A stretch of 64,000 nt of DNA from Neurospora tetraspora (Eukaryota > Ascomycota > Sordariomycetes > Sordariales > Sordariaceae). How positions within the stretch are numbered: position 1 is the stretch's first letter; each line of letters opens with the position of its first letter. The translations under genes and the position numbers were made by a program. The notes under the pieces are model-generated. The model did no database searches and was not told where the DNA came from. It saw only the letters and a program-made list of their open reading frames with translations. Shown piece after piece: positions 48,981 to 62,202 of this stretch. The stretch is taken from NCBI RefSeq assembly GCF_033439725.1, contig NW_026944384.1:2232001-2296000 (forward strand). Direction: 5' to 3'.

Positions 48981-50640
48981 AAGTAGCTAACTATCTATTA
49001 CGTTTACTTCCTTCCGACGACGATATTAAGAAAAAAGAAGAAGAGGAAAATATTAATAATTATATAAATTATTAAATTTTTATTCTAAAATTAGATAAAT
49101 ATTAATTAATAGTATATATAGAATACGAATTATTTATTAGTAAATAGTTTATTAATTCCCAATAGATTGCTAAGTACCTATAAATTTTTAAATTCTTTAA
49201 TTCTTCGAAAACGGAAATAAATTGCCGACGTTTCGAAATGGAAACTATTAAATTCTTTATAAAGGATGGCGCCTTATAATTATATCCTAGGAATATTATT
49301 TAGGTACTACGTAGATTAATTAATAATATAATTAATTAAAATACTATCTTCTAGAAATGTTATAATAAGGTCGGGTATAAGGGAAAAGAAGTTATTTATC
49401 GACGGATTACCGATTATTATTATTAGAAGGGGATAAATTCCTATATAGAAAATTGTATTAAATTTTATTAAAATTATTAAATATAAAATCCGAAGTAATT
49501 TATTGATACTTTCTAATATATTAATTTAACGCTTTAATTATTTTAAAAATAGATTTTAGATATTTAATACTTATTTAAATAGAATAGAAAAAGAATTAGT
49601 ATATTAAAGTTTAGAATAATTTTATAAGTTCTGTTGAAGCCAAAGTCCTATCCGTAGTAAATTCTAAAAAACGTCGCCCGATTTATAAAAATATAAATTA
49701 TTTATTGTTAGAGATTTCTCTTATTAATAGTTATTAATAGAAGATCGGAGTTTAAGAAATATTTTAAAAATTTTTCTAATTTTAAAAATCCTATTTATTA
49801 AGATTTTACCCTATAATTCTAAAGCTAATAGTATAAACGAATTTAGCCACTTCTTTATTACCGCTACGCTTATAAAAAGTATTAGTAGTACTAGTAAGGA
49901 TTAAAAGCTTTAATTACTTTACGTTCTATTTACTAATTGGACTACGGTTCGTAGGAGCTACGGTTTTATTCCTTTCTATTTTGGCTACGGTTATAATCCA
50001 GTCTCTCTAATTAAATTTAATTTACTTTCTTAAAAAATTATATAATAAGTAACAATTAAAAATAATAGATTATTTAAAACTAAACTTAATTTAATATTTA
50101 TTAGGGCCTATTTATTATAGGATAGTAAGTACCATTTTAAGTTGGTAGTAAAGAAGGTTTCCGTTATAAGAAAAAAAGTTGCGAAATATTATAACGAAAT
50201 AGATAAATGGAAAATTAGACTTAACGTTACTAAATTTACTGTAGGGGATTTTATCCTATTTTACGATTTAGTCCGCCGGATTAATATAAATTCTATTCGG
50301 AAATTGACGTATCGATAATTTAGACCTTTTAAAATTAAAAAAATTATTTTTAAGTATAAATACTTCCTAAAAACTTTAAATAGTATTAATATTATAATTT
50401 CATATTTAGTGAAAAGGATTAAGAAATATTTTCCCGTTAATAAAATTTGGTTAAAAATCAATTAAGATATTAAAAATCCGGAAGTATTAATTTTAACTTA
50501 TTCGTAAAAGTTTTTTTTAAAAAAAGTAGTTAATAAAAATATAATAGGAAAAACGGCAGCCGATCAAGAAAGGAGCGAACGGAATCCAGCGGTTAATAAA
50601 TCTAATTAAATAATATAACGGGAAATGCAAAAGCATACTA

Positions 50641-53600
50641 TATGAAAAAACCGGAAGTTTGAAATTATTTTAATAAAAGGACCGCCTAAAATTAGAAATT
50701 AATTTACAATCAAGAAAACAAAAAGAAAAATTAATAATAAATTTACATTATATAATTAGTAAGATATAAATTAAATATTATTTTTATTTTTGTATTTATT
50801 TTACGAAAGGAACCAAATAAATATTATTATTCCTTTCGAAGGGAAGATTATAACTATAATACTATAAGGAATACTTTATTATTAATTAAGGATTATATAG
50901 AATAAAAATCTATTCCGAACGAAAAATTCGATAAATTTTATACTCTTTTTATACTATTAATTTTAATAAACCCTCCTCCGAAAAACTAACCCGAACTAAT
51001 TAATTATTTAATAATATACGATTAAAAGACCCTTTATTTTTTTATATTAAATTTATTGAATTTAGGACTTCTAATTCCTAATTCCCTCTCTTTTACTACA
51101 TATTAAGCTTATAATTTAAAATTAATTCCGAAATAAATTTTGATTCGAAATCCAAAAGGATAAATACTAGAAACTATCTAATTTTTACAATTAGAAGCCT
51201 ACCCCTCCTTAATCTAATTAACTCCCGGTAATTTTATAATAATAGTATTTTATACGTTTTTTATATTTATTAAATAAAAAGAAATCTTATTAAAGGCCTA
51301 ATTAAAGTTTTTGTAAATACTCTTTTTCAATATTAAGCCGGGAATTATTAGAGAACGGTATTCGATAAATAGAATAATAATTGGTACCCGTTTAAACTTC
51401 CGGGTATTATTGTTATATATTAATATATATTCCCGGGAAAACTAATCAGCGTAATAAGAGTAATATAAATAGTTATTATTATTACGAAAAATTAATTAAG
51501 AACTAATTAACAAATACAAAAATAATTTATACTTTACCGAAAATTTAAATAATAAACACTTTAATACAATCCTCCCTTTAATTTATAAAAAAAAATAAAA
51601 CGACCGAATAGCTAACCGTCCTCCTATCTAATTTACATTACGCTCCGTAATAATTATAATTAAATCTAATTTTTTTCAATCGGATTAATTAAACTTTATT
51701 TAATACCGAAATCCTAAAGTATTTTAACGAATTCTTTGTAATTTTGTAAGAATTATTATAATAAAATTAATTATAATACTTAAGGAAGATATGTAATTAT
51801 ATAAAAGATTATTAACCGGAATATAAGTTATAAGCGTTTAAATGAATTAATTCCCTAAATAGTATTGTCGGGAAATAATCTTTTACCAATCTATTACTAG
51901 ACCCGGAACTAAAGATACTCCTTAGCTTTTAGGCGATTATTATATTAAATTTAATAATCGATTATATATAGATATTTTAGAAAATAACTTTAATGAAGAG
52001 GAAGAATATCGTCCTTATAATTTCGTTACTACCTAATAATATTCTAACTTAAATTCTAATTAAATAGTAATTATTCAGGGTAAAAACGTTAGGATAAGTC
52101 TTCGTTAACTATCTTAATAATTTGCAAAGTCTAAATATTAATATTAGAATAAAAAGAGGAAGAAATATAATAATAGGGAAAGGAAAGAAGAAGGGAAGCG
52201 GGATTTTTATATTTAAATAGTAGATCGAGAGTAATTAATTAGTAATATTTTATATTATAAAAGTATAATTGAATATTAAAGTAGGTATATTATTTATAAT
52301 TAAAGAGAAAAAGAATAAATGAAAGAGAAAGTTATTGAAGTAGTTTATAGCGCTATTGAGAAGAGATAAAAGTAATTTCTAGGGAAAATTCCGCGTTTAA
52401 TCTTTAAGTTTATTTAAATTTACTTTTTAATATAAAGGTATTCAATAGAAAGGATAGAATATTCAAATTAGAGGTAAATTTTAATTAAATTAGGTATCGC
52501 TTTATAATTTATATAAGTAATAGTTTCGAACAGATATTTTTTTATAAATATTATTATTAAAGGATAATCCCCGGGAGGTTTATAAAAATACCTCTCCTTC
52601 GCCTTATTTCTACTATTTCTTACTCTCCTTTTTTAGTAATTATAAATAATATAAATAAAGTATTACCTATTTTCTTCTACCTACTTTTTAATTATTTAAT
52701 ACGTTTTCAAAATCCCGAACGCTAATATCTTTCCTTCTTACTTTTACTAACGAGAATACTAATTATTTTATTACTTTCGTATTAATTATTAATTATTATA
52801 TTTATTTATAATATTTCTTCTATTACTATTCTTAGTAAACTCCTTCGTCGTCGTATAATTTGAAGAAGGACGAGCGTTTTACTCCGAAAGGTTATTCGTA
52901 AATATATTTTTCTAATCCGAATATTATTATTAATTACCCGAACCGGCCTGTCCAATTTATTAATTATATTGATTATTGATTAAACTGCTCGATATTTTGA
53001 AGTAATTAGGTAATTCCCCCTTATTAGAAACCCTTAAATTAGTATAATTTAGATAACTTATTATAGGAGAATATTAATAATTAAGGTGTCGTTTATTAAA
53101 GTATTATTCCCGTACTTATAATAAAAGTATTTAAAAGTTTACTAAAGAATATATTTCGAAATATTAGGCATATAATTAGTAAATATATAATTTTATTATA
53201 AAACAATTAACTAGTTTAAGAAAAAATGAATTACATAATTAGAAACCGAGGACTCCTAATATAAAAATAAATTTATTAGGAAGCCCTATCTCTAATATAA
53301 AGTAATACTTATACTTTACTCCCTATCGAAATAAAAATTACTATAGAGGATACGGACCACTTAATTATTTAAAAGTGGACGGAGACGGAGATTAGCAATA
53401 TAATATCGATTTACTTTATAAGAACGTTTAGAATTATATATAATTATTCAATAAATTCTTTTACCCTGATACGAAACTTAATATAATTAATATTTAATTT
53501 AATAATAAATTTTAAACTAACCTTATAATTTAAAAAAGAATAGTAGTATAATTAGCGAACCTATAATATAATATTAATAAATATACTTTTTTATTTAGCG

Positions 53601-55668
53601 AAGACGTTATCGCTATATTATTATAAATAATTAGAAAGCGGGAATAATATATCTTTATTATAAATAAATATATAATTCTTTCCGAATTAATTAATAAGTT
53701 TCGAATAGCGCTTTATAAGAATTAATAAGTAATTAAATTAATAATAATAAAAGAATTATCGGTATTACTTATTTATTTTAAAGAATATTTATTATAGCTA
53801 TCCTTAACTATTTGAATAATTAATAAAATTACTATAATTTATTATTCACTTAAAAGATGGCGAATAGGGTAACCTAAGTTTTAATATATATTACTAATTA
53901 TATAGGAATATAGGTAAAAGTACCTAATAAAAGTAAGTTAAATAAAGAAATCAGTATTAAATTTATCTACTTTATTAACTAAAAGAACCCCTAGATCTAT
54001 AGTTTATAAGTTTTTGAGGCTATTCGTATACGCTTATTAGAATACGAGCCTACCTTCTAAATAATAAAGCCGAAGAATTAGGATTAAAGTTCGGTTTAAT
54101 ATAATTATAAGAAGTTTAATCGGGTTTAGAGGGAGAATTTAATAGTTTAGTAATATAAAAAATTAATTTATAATACCCTATGTATTAAATAATAGTATCC
54201 TTTAAGAATATTAAAAGATAAAGAAATAATTGAAGTTTATACTAAGGATAAACGATTTAAAAGAATGTTAAAATTTTAATATAAAAAGATAGAAGGAGAT
54301 TTAATACTTTAAAAATTAGTTTGGCCTAAAAATTATTAAACTAATATAAATCGAAAGAATAAAAAGCAATAAGGTTTTATAAGAAAAAAGATTTAATATG
54401 AATATTAAATTATTATTAGACCTTATAATATCGACGATATTTTAAAATTCTTCCCTAATTCTAATTTACTAAAATAATTATCTATAGTAATACCTTTATA
54501 ATTTAAAACGCTTAAATAACGGAAATTAATTGAACATATATTATTATTAATTAGTAATCGGTTTATAGAAATTAATCCTATGATTCTAACTGCTGAAAAG
54601 TCTTACTTATCTTTTAAAAGTAATTATTCCAAACATAGTTAGTACGGGAGCTAATTGAAGGATTTTATATTAACTTTAATAAAACGAAAGATTATAATAT
54701 AATCCAAGACTAATATTATTATCGATTAAACTTTACGCCCGAATATTTCATTTTTTTAAATCCTTAATTATTAGAAAGAAGTATATCGGCTTAGATTTAA
54801 AAAGAGATAATTAATTAATTATAAAGGGAAAGATAAATAATACTTCATAATTATAACCCGTTCAACGGCTATAAAAATATTTATATTGGAATTCCCTTTA
54901 CCTAAATATAATTACTATTTATATTCCTATTCGAAAATTTATATCTTCGGATACATAATCTTCAATAATTTTTAAATATTCTTAAAAGTATTAACAAACC
55001 TAAGAATCTAAAATTGGGATTTCCTATAAATTTTATTCAAAAAACGCTACGGCCGTTCGAAAACCCTAATTCAATATTAATTTGGCCCATAATTTAAAGA
55101 ACGAATAATTTAATTATTTAGTAAAGGAATAATCAAAGGAGGTAAATACTTATATTTAATTAAAGACGTTAAAGGTATTGCTTACTAACGGATTTAAACG
55201 TTTTTATTCTATACGGTAAATTCCTATTTAAATTCCTATTTGAAACTTTATTCCTAATCCTTCGATCGAAATATAAATCCAATTTAATAGCTATACTTTC
55301 CGAACAAATTCGCTCGTTTATTTTATTTAACGTAAGGAAAATAATTTTAATAATATATTAAAGTACAATCTAATATATCTTAAAATATAGAATACGGATT
55401 TCGAAGAACGATTTGATCTAAATATAAAATTGTACTTAGAAAATACTAATTACATATTAGGAATATTTTAGTAAGAATAGTTAATAAAATTAAATCGATG
55501 GAAAACTACTTAGGACCTACCGAAGAGAGAAAGAACTTTAAAGGAAAAAAGTAATACTATAAGGGGAAATAACGGTAATAATAGTAATATAGGAAACTAA
55601 TTATATATATTAAATAGGTATAAGTCTATTCGGAAGACTTTTTACAAATTCAAAGGGAAGATTTCTTT
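50641..55668 (+). pseudogene. Unidentified coding remnants between gypsy integrase and 3' LTR
   Basis: A 5-kb AT-rich stretch. At about 52575 a TATAAAAATACC is followed by a C- and T-rich leader, much like an LTR promoter. From about 54.0 to 54.8 kb one plus-strand frame reads with TAA/TAG almost only at likely Gln positions (for example KDKEIIEVYTKDKRFKRMLK), so it was once coding, but I do not recognise the family. It could be a further nested element whose second end I could not find, or an unusual extra gene of the gypsy element. Confidence 0.4.
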
Positions 55669-56421
55669 TAGGGTAATATACCTTATAATTTTTACATTGA
55701 TTGTTTCTACGATTTTTCTATAATATATTTTATTTAGGAATATAATTATAAGATTAAAAGGAATTAATGAATTAATATTAATTAGGGATTATAAAAAAGA
55801 TTAGGAAATTAATAAATAATTAATTATATAAATTATTTAAATAGATAATTAGTTATTTAGAATTAATAAATAAATTAGATAAGCTATCGATAGAAAAAGA
55901 AAATTGATAGAAGAAAAATAGAAGGATAGGAGGATAATGAAAAAAAGTGGATTAATACTAAGAAAAAATATTATCAGAAAAATAACAACAAAAAAGCAAC
56001 AACACTCCTTTTTCAAATATACTCTAATATACTTTAATTAAATATTTTAAATCACTTTTCGTTATTTGTTTACGTGAAATATTTAATTAGTTATTTTATT
56101 TATAATTAAACATTTTCTAATCCTTTACTCATTATTAAAGAAAGAGGTTACCTTTATTTATTAATTATCAAATAGTAAATTTTATATTCATTTATTCTTT
56201 AAATTCTAAAGCTATTCGCAATTTATTCGTTTATTCTCTTTAACCCTCCTTTCTCTAAACCTCAAACTTTAGCCTTTCTATCCACAATTAGCGCCAACTA
56301 CCTCGTCTACTTAAATTATAACTTCTAGCAGTACAGCCCTAATCAGCTATCTATAGCAAGTTTTTATTGCAGTATATAATTGGTTTTATATTGTACTGTT
56401 ATGTTATTTTAACCCATTTCA
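55669..56421 (+). repeat. 3' LTR of the gypsy element
   Basis: About 753 bp, beginning TAGGGTAATATACC (RIP-altered) and ending CCCATTTCA. Partner of 38280-39025. Confidence 0.9.
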
Positions 56422-57480
56422 TTATTATTATTACTTTGACTACTATTAGTAGTACTTTTATTAAATAATAGAAGGATAGTTAGCGGCTGACAAAGTGATA
56501 AAATAAATACGCTAATACTAGGTTAATTTATTTGGCTACCTTTATTACTTCGACCTCGCCAACTTTTACTTCGATTAATAACCCGATTTATTTATGAGGG
56601 GGGGGGCTATAGTAGAGGGACGGGGGGTGGGTTAGGGAGTAGGCGGCTAATTCGAATATATATATTAATTAATATAGGGTATAAGGAATATAGAATTTAT
56701 TCGGGAAGCCAGTAGAATAATTAGGGGACGAAAAGGGGGAGGAGGACGGTTAATAATAGTAAAATTAGTAATACTATATTCTTATACTTTAATATAATTA
56801 GGGGGTACGTTACCGAAATTGTAAGTATCGATAGGGAGATCCTCTTACCGGCGGGAGGTTAGGCTACGCGGGCCGTTATAAATAAATTTATTTAAATTAA
56901 AAATATTATCGTTATTAGCGTCGTCGATAAAGCTGGCGATCTAGAGGCGGCGGGAGGATATAATAGGCAAGAGAAGAGGCAATAGAGGAGAGAGGAAGTA
57001 ATAGATAAGAGTATTAGTAATAGAGGATTTTATTTAATAAAATTATAGAATTAATACCTATATTTATATACTTAAGAACTCCTAATTGGGTACTTTAATC
57101 GATTCGATTTAATTCGATTTAATTCGATTTAATTAACTAGAAATTAGCGATTTATCCCGTCTGGCTATTATTACTAGTAATAATAGCTTTTAAACGTTCA
57201 AAAGTACGATTTTTGCAATTTACTCGATTCTAATTGTTATTATAGTAGACTATTATTTATATGCCCTTTTTTACCCCTTAAACATTAGATTTTAATAATA
57301 TTAATTACTATACCTGGTAATTAAATAAACGTTATATAATTTTATAGAGCGGCTTCCTAATTATTAGATAGATGTTTCTATTTGTGAATACTTTTAAAAT
57401 TGAGCTTATAACGGTATTTACGGTTCTACGATTTAATAGACGAGCTCTAGTATAGAAATTTTAATAGATAAGCTGCACCC
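56422..57480. other. Right margin of the AT-rich nest
   Basis: AT-rich with acidic or low-complexity coding-like traces on the minus strand, possibly the continuation of the sequence interrupted by the gypsy element at 38280. A ten-base tandem repeat (unit TTAATTCGAT) lies at about 57102-57132. No gene recognised. Confidence 0.35.
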
Positions 57481-60400
57481 CTACGTATAGCCTCGCTTAC
57501 GTACGCCTCCAAGTACGTGCAGGCGCCACTATGTAATAAAAGATAAAAAGAAAAAAGACAAAATGGTATAAAGATATCCCTGTTAGTACTGCAGATTTTG
57601 GCTTTGTACACGGATCAATAGAACGGATACTATGGTCGAAAATTGGAACGCGCCCCAGGGCTGGACAATGACATGGACTGCACACGGTGAGTTAAACCCT
57701 AGCCTCAGATCGATGAACTTGCGCAAAGATCGACGCCTTCCCGTCCTGCCGTCCTCCAGGCTTTCACGGAAGTCTAGGGGGTAGAGGCACTTGCCGGTCC
57801 TGTTGTATTCATGTGAGCATGACTCTGAAGGTGTATTGAAGCATAAATGTTGAGCAGTGAAGACGTGGCTTCACGGCCTTGATGACCATCTACTCAGCAA
57901 GTCTCGTCCAAAGCCTTATTCCGCGAAAGATCCTAACAACGGGGCTATACTTCCCCACGCCGTACACTCAGGAGACAGCAGCATGGCATGCCTTCGCGAA
58001 GCCGGAGGACTGGTCATTCATTCATTCACCATCCCCGCAAGGAGACGTGTCTCCTTTCCTAGAAGTAAGCATCCAACAACGTGGGCTCCAGGATAGTAAG
58101 CACGAACCGGAAGCCACCCAACACGCATGTGTACTTGCGGAGTACGGAGTATTGGCTGGCTGTGCTTATCTCTCGCTACACAGTAGAGCATCTCGAAACG
58201 AGTCTTTGTTCGTGATAACTTGAAACATCTGGACGGTACGCCTTGCTTGGCCGGTCGTTATGAGTCTCACCACTCCTTATTGAAGCATCACGTTCTCGAT
58301 AACGGTTAACTACAGCCAGGTGGCGACACACGGCATGAGTCTCGAATCCCCACATCAGAAACCGGTACCCGGACGGACCGCCGATCACGGCCCGGAATGT
58401 TAGGCCGGTGTGTCACGGGTGTGAGTCGTCGGTCTGGATCTTCCCGTCGCTAGGTCCTGGCCGGTCTCGCGGTTAAAAGTGGACGTTGGGCATTTCCGGA
58501 CTTGTTCCGTTCGTTTCGTCGTCGACGGATGTGGTGGTGATAGTGAAGGGCCAGACTCAAGCCTCGTCAGGGAGTCTAGGGAGCAATCTCGCTGTCCTCA
58601 CAGTTGTCATACGCTATCGACAAGCCATGATACTCTACCACAGGGCCCTAGGGAGAAAGGGGTCAGGCTATCGAGTCTGGAATACAGGCTGGAGCTGGCC
58701 AGACACGGTCTAGAAATGAATGCGTGCAGCAATTGGCGAGCGTGTGAGCCGTGCGCAAGATCGAAATTTGTGTGTGGGATCGGTCAGCGTTCTGGACTGT
58801 CGGGGTGTGGACTTTGCCGTGTGGCCTAGAATGTGCTGGTGCAGAGGACTGAGTCCAGGCCGAGGATCCACCGACAAGCCACTCAGCACTCGACCGGGGC
58901 CACGGACACTTCTGCATCTTTGAAACCCTTTCTTTCATCACTGTTCCCGCTGCTCGACATCCGTGCCGTCGATGAACCCGGCGTGGGATAGGATGAACGA
59001 TGGACGGCAAGGTCCGGGTGTCCTCTGCTCCGCGCTAAATACGACACCATCAGCTATCAGAAGCTTTAAAGACGGCGACGACATTAACGAGCGAGGGCCA
59101 AGTTTCTTGCTTGGTGGTTACTGAGCCTTTTATGTATGATGGTGACTGAGTCTATGACGAACCTGAGAAAGGATGATGGGATCGGCGTGTCCTGTTTTTC
59201 CCGTTTTGAGCAGAATTTAGTATCGATTATCCAGTAGATTAGAACTGTTGGTGGCCAAGCCGTATATCTTGGCGCCAAGTCCTGCGTCCAGCTCAAAGTC
59301 ACTCTTTTTCAATGCTCGCGAGATCCCCAATCTCGCTCGCCTTTTTCGCTCTTCCGGTTTGGTGGTTTGTTGCGCTGTCCACCGAAGCCCTACGTAGTGG
59401 GTTGTTGTAGGTACCGCATCAACTGTACGGGGTATCCCCAGCAACGGCGTTGACGCAATTCCTAAACTGTGGACATCCCGTCCTGTTCAACATGAATTTG
59501 CTTCACCTGTGTCATAGAGTATGTAGGCCAGAGATTAAGGAGCACAAGATACGTACCACGTCGTGTGCCCATCCCAGAAACAAGTCTAGGTTCCAGGCCT
59601 TATCGCGGATGTGCAACTGCAGCCCAACACAAGTGCAATCTGTGTGCGTTTGTTTTGCTGTGTTGGTGTTGGTAGGGGATGGCTTCAACATTGGTGCTGC
59701 TTGCTGTGTTGGTTGGTGGATGGCGCTGCGACCAACGAAATGCTACAAGTTAGGCAGTTGACGGCATCATACCTCTACCCTAGTGCTGGATGGATGGATA
59801 CGAGGTGAGCCTGATGATTCCTCCCTTCCTTCTCTACCAGCTTCCAAAACTGGCTGGAGGGAACGTGAAAGTCGTGGACGCCAGACGCCATCGTCACATT
59901 CCGAATTGGCGAGCGTGCGCCCGGTGTTGGTCCTGGAGTCGAGAACTTGCAAGACCTGTCGACTCGTCAACAAGCCGGAATTCGAGAAAGCAGTACGTAG
60001 CAGTACGTAGCGCTTCGTAGAAGGACGTTACATTACGGCATGATGACCTGGCTACCCCATGATTGTGCATAGTCTTGCGACTATCGTTCTTCACCTCGTT
60101 AGTTGCATAGTGAGGTAAGGTTTCAGGCTCTGTCTGCTCGGTAGGGTCGGTACTTTGGCGCAGGTACCTCCCTTCCTCCACTCTGCTTGCGTCTGCCCTG
60201 CCTGTTTTTCGCACGCCCGGCTGGCCGCGAATTTGATTTTTTTAGCCCCACCCCCCTGGCAAGCTCGGACTTGGTATACCCCTACCCCCTGGGCAGCGGG
60301 CAGACTTGGCATTTTGTTGGTGGACGCGGGTCAATACCGTTTGCATACAAAGTCTTGGTCTGGCCCATTCGTCTCTGACCGGAAGAAATACCCCACTTTT

Positions 60401-60629
60401 CGCTCCAACTCGATCGAGATACAAATTCCTCGAACCGACCTTCGCACGTATAAACCTCACACCCGCACCACCAACCTACAAGCACCAGCAAGCATCAGCA
60501 CCAAACATCAACACCAACATCAACATCAACACTCGAGACCAAGCCAGCAACAAACTCTGCAGCATCCTCAACCCAACACTGATACTAAGAGCCTGCCTCG
60601 CGCACTTCCACCACACAACACACATCACA
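57481..60629. other. Region upstream of the zinc-ribbon gene, no gene recognised
   Basis: Composition returns to normal. Several overlapping open frames of 60-115 codons occur but none is recognisable. A tandem of GCAGTACGTA lies at about 59990-60010. The last 200 bp hold the likely leader of the next gene, with CATCAA repeats at about 60508-60528. Confidence 0.45.
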
Positions 60630-60896
60630 ATGTCCGCAAAAGTTCAGTACCTTACTTCCACATCTTCGGCTTCGTCATACTCGTCCTCCGACTCCGACCT
60701 GTCTTCGACATCATCAGTCAGGCACAGCATGGACTCGACACCACCCATTGTCTCGGTTGAGGTACTCCGGTGCCTAAGGTGCGCCCGCGCCGAAGAGATC
60801 ACCTCGACAGACGACCCCAGCTCCTCGGGAATGGTCCAAATTGGCACCAACATCTATTACTGCAACCGCTGCGCCAAGATGACTGGCTACAAGTGA
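60630..60896 (+). CDS. Small zinc-ribbon-like protein, 88 aa, function unknown
   Basis: A single-exon frame starts at an ATG in good context (CACAATG) after a pyrimidine- and A-rich leader. Residues 1-37 are Ser-rich and probably disordered. Residues 42-88 hold two CxxC pairs, CLRC and CNRC, 27 residues apart, ending GMVQIGTNIYYCNRCAKMTGYK shortened here to the key run NIYYCNRCAK. Two knuckles of this kind suggest one bound zinc ion. Small Ser-rich proteins with such a C-terminal ribbon occur in filamentous ascomycetes, as far as I recall, but I know no function. The downstream stop is TGA at 60894. The frame extends further upstream without an ATG in better context. Confidence 0.7.
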   Translation: MSAKVQYLTSTSSASSYSSSDSDLSSTSSVRHSMDSTPPIVSVEVLRCLRCARAEEITSTDDPSSSGMVQIGTNIYYCNRCAKMTGYK

Positions 60897-62202
60897 ATCA
60901 ACAAAAGCAGTCTGCCTTCTCACCATCAATCACCACGGTTGGAATGTGTGGGAATTGGCCACTTGGGATCTACGCATCATCTTCGCACACGCGAAACACC
61001 CACAGCCTCCAGCTTCGAAGCGACAACTCGACATTCCACGTTGCACCGGAGTCGAATAACGGCGGATTTTGAGAGTCTGGACCAAAGCGTCCTGATCGAT
61101 CGACGCAAGTACCGGCGATCACGGTGGCAATTTCCTCTGCGGCGGATTTTTCCCTCCTGCAACACAGCCCACGACATCTTTGCTACAGGTACTTGAAACA
61201 GCCGCCATCCTCACGGCGGCAACAAGTGCCCACCATTGATCGGTCTTTTCCGCGGACATGGGTGTCGACATGCAAATATCCATTCACAAACGCGACGCAT
61301 CCAGCCGGGCCGCCACAGAAACGGCGCCCCGTGCAGACATAAAGTCAGCAGCAGTCTTGCCTTCAACGACTCTGTATTCAAGCTACTCTACACTATGAGT
61401 ACCTCGACTCGCCAACCATCATCCTCACACCGAGTGATGTGCGAGCCAAGAGTAAAACATCGAGATCCTTGGGACTCTCTCCGAGCCACCGAGTTGACTA
61501 TGTCGAACTGATGAGCCCTTCTGACGTTTGAGCGCGACGGTCGCGGCTCATCACAGTCCAGGGATCGAATTTGCTATCTTTCCCATTCTCGGATTCCCGT
61601 CATTGTGCGTCAAAGGCACATGCTACGAGATCTTGGGAGCGTCATTGGGCTACCAACAACAACCGACTTTGGATTTGGTGCTGTCTATCACCGGCGGCGG
61701 CCGACCAATGGCGGTCGGGGTCGCTAGACTACCCCTCATTTTTTCTCTTCTTCTGCTCCCTCCTCCGGACACCCCCTGCTCTTTGCCAAGCCACTGACGT
61801 CGACCTGCTTAGATCCTGCTCTCGTCTCGGGGTGGGGACGGCATTCGCAATTGGCAAAGGAGATCCAGGGGCACCGGTGGAGTTTGCTAGCTGCTACGAA
61901 CGGCAGTTTTTTGTGTAATTTGACTGTTTTTGGACTTTTTGTACTTTTATGTTAACATTTGTCATTTGAGCGAGGCGTTGGGATTTGCTTTTCATGCATT
62001 GCATACACGGACGGAGTAGAAAGGAAAGGACGGTAACAAAATGTCGGAAGGCGGATAACTGGCTGGGCTGGATACCTGGTGGCTTTTTTACAATGGGATT
62101 CAGGAAACGGGAAACATCAATACAATTTTTGAGCCTGGTGGCTATCTGATTTCTTCAGCAAACAACTATACCCCTATGTTGCAAACTTCTGTGATTATCT
62201 TT
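60897..62202. other. Downstream region, no gene recognised
   Basis: 1.3 kb with overlapping short frames only. It probably includes the 3' end of the zinc-ribbon transcript. Nothing else can be supported. Confidence 0.45.

Larger units (their letters stand above)
42700..50640 (+). pseudogene. Gypsy Pol relic: reverse transcriptase, RNase H, integrase
   Basis: Reverse transcriptase is clear at about 44.85-45.2 kb: SLRLINNV, then NLYSGYN (DLFSGYD with Asp to Asn at 44968-44970), a PLGFFQYT block and PYLNEF where YLDD is expected (45160-45162). The sequence then breaks at 45460 and resumes at 46197 with VFLGIVGYYRV and SAPYLA, the thumb and connection region. RNase H similarity runs to 46769. 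After the nested LTR element it resumes with VANYLLRLLPSDDD (the VADxLSR block), then an integrase region at about 49.3-50.0 kb, including IVINRRSEF where IVLDGGSE is usual. Frameshifts and stops are many. Confidence 0.85.
38280..56421 (+). mobile_element. Ty3/gypsy LTR retrotransposon with nested insertions, RIP-inactivated
   Basis: Direct repeats of about 746 bp (38280-39025) and 753 bp (55669-56421) bound an 18.1-kb structure. They share colinear sequence throughout, differing mainly by transitions. The interior codes on the plus strand: Gag-like sequence, reverse transcriptase, RNase H and integrase follow in gypsy order from about 41.0 to 50.6 kb. A 736-bp tRNA-headed insertion and a 2.2-kb LTR element interrupt pol, and removing them leaves about 15 kb. 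The 5 kb between integrase and the 3' LTR is longer than normal and may contain another insertion. I saw no convincing 5-bp target duplication. Confidence 0.85.

Noticed and set aside
38280-56421. Exact 5-bp target duplication for the gypsy element
   Set aside because: TTATT repeats lie near both ends, but they are part of simple ATT repeats and do not abut the LTRs equally.
60155-60760. 201-codon frame overlapping the zinc-ribbon gene
   Set aside because: It covers the leader and N-terminus of the zinc-ribbon gene in another frame; its His/Gln repeats come from the CATCAA leader repeat.
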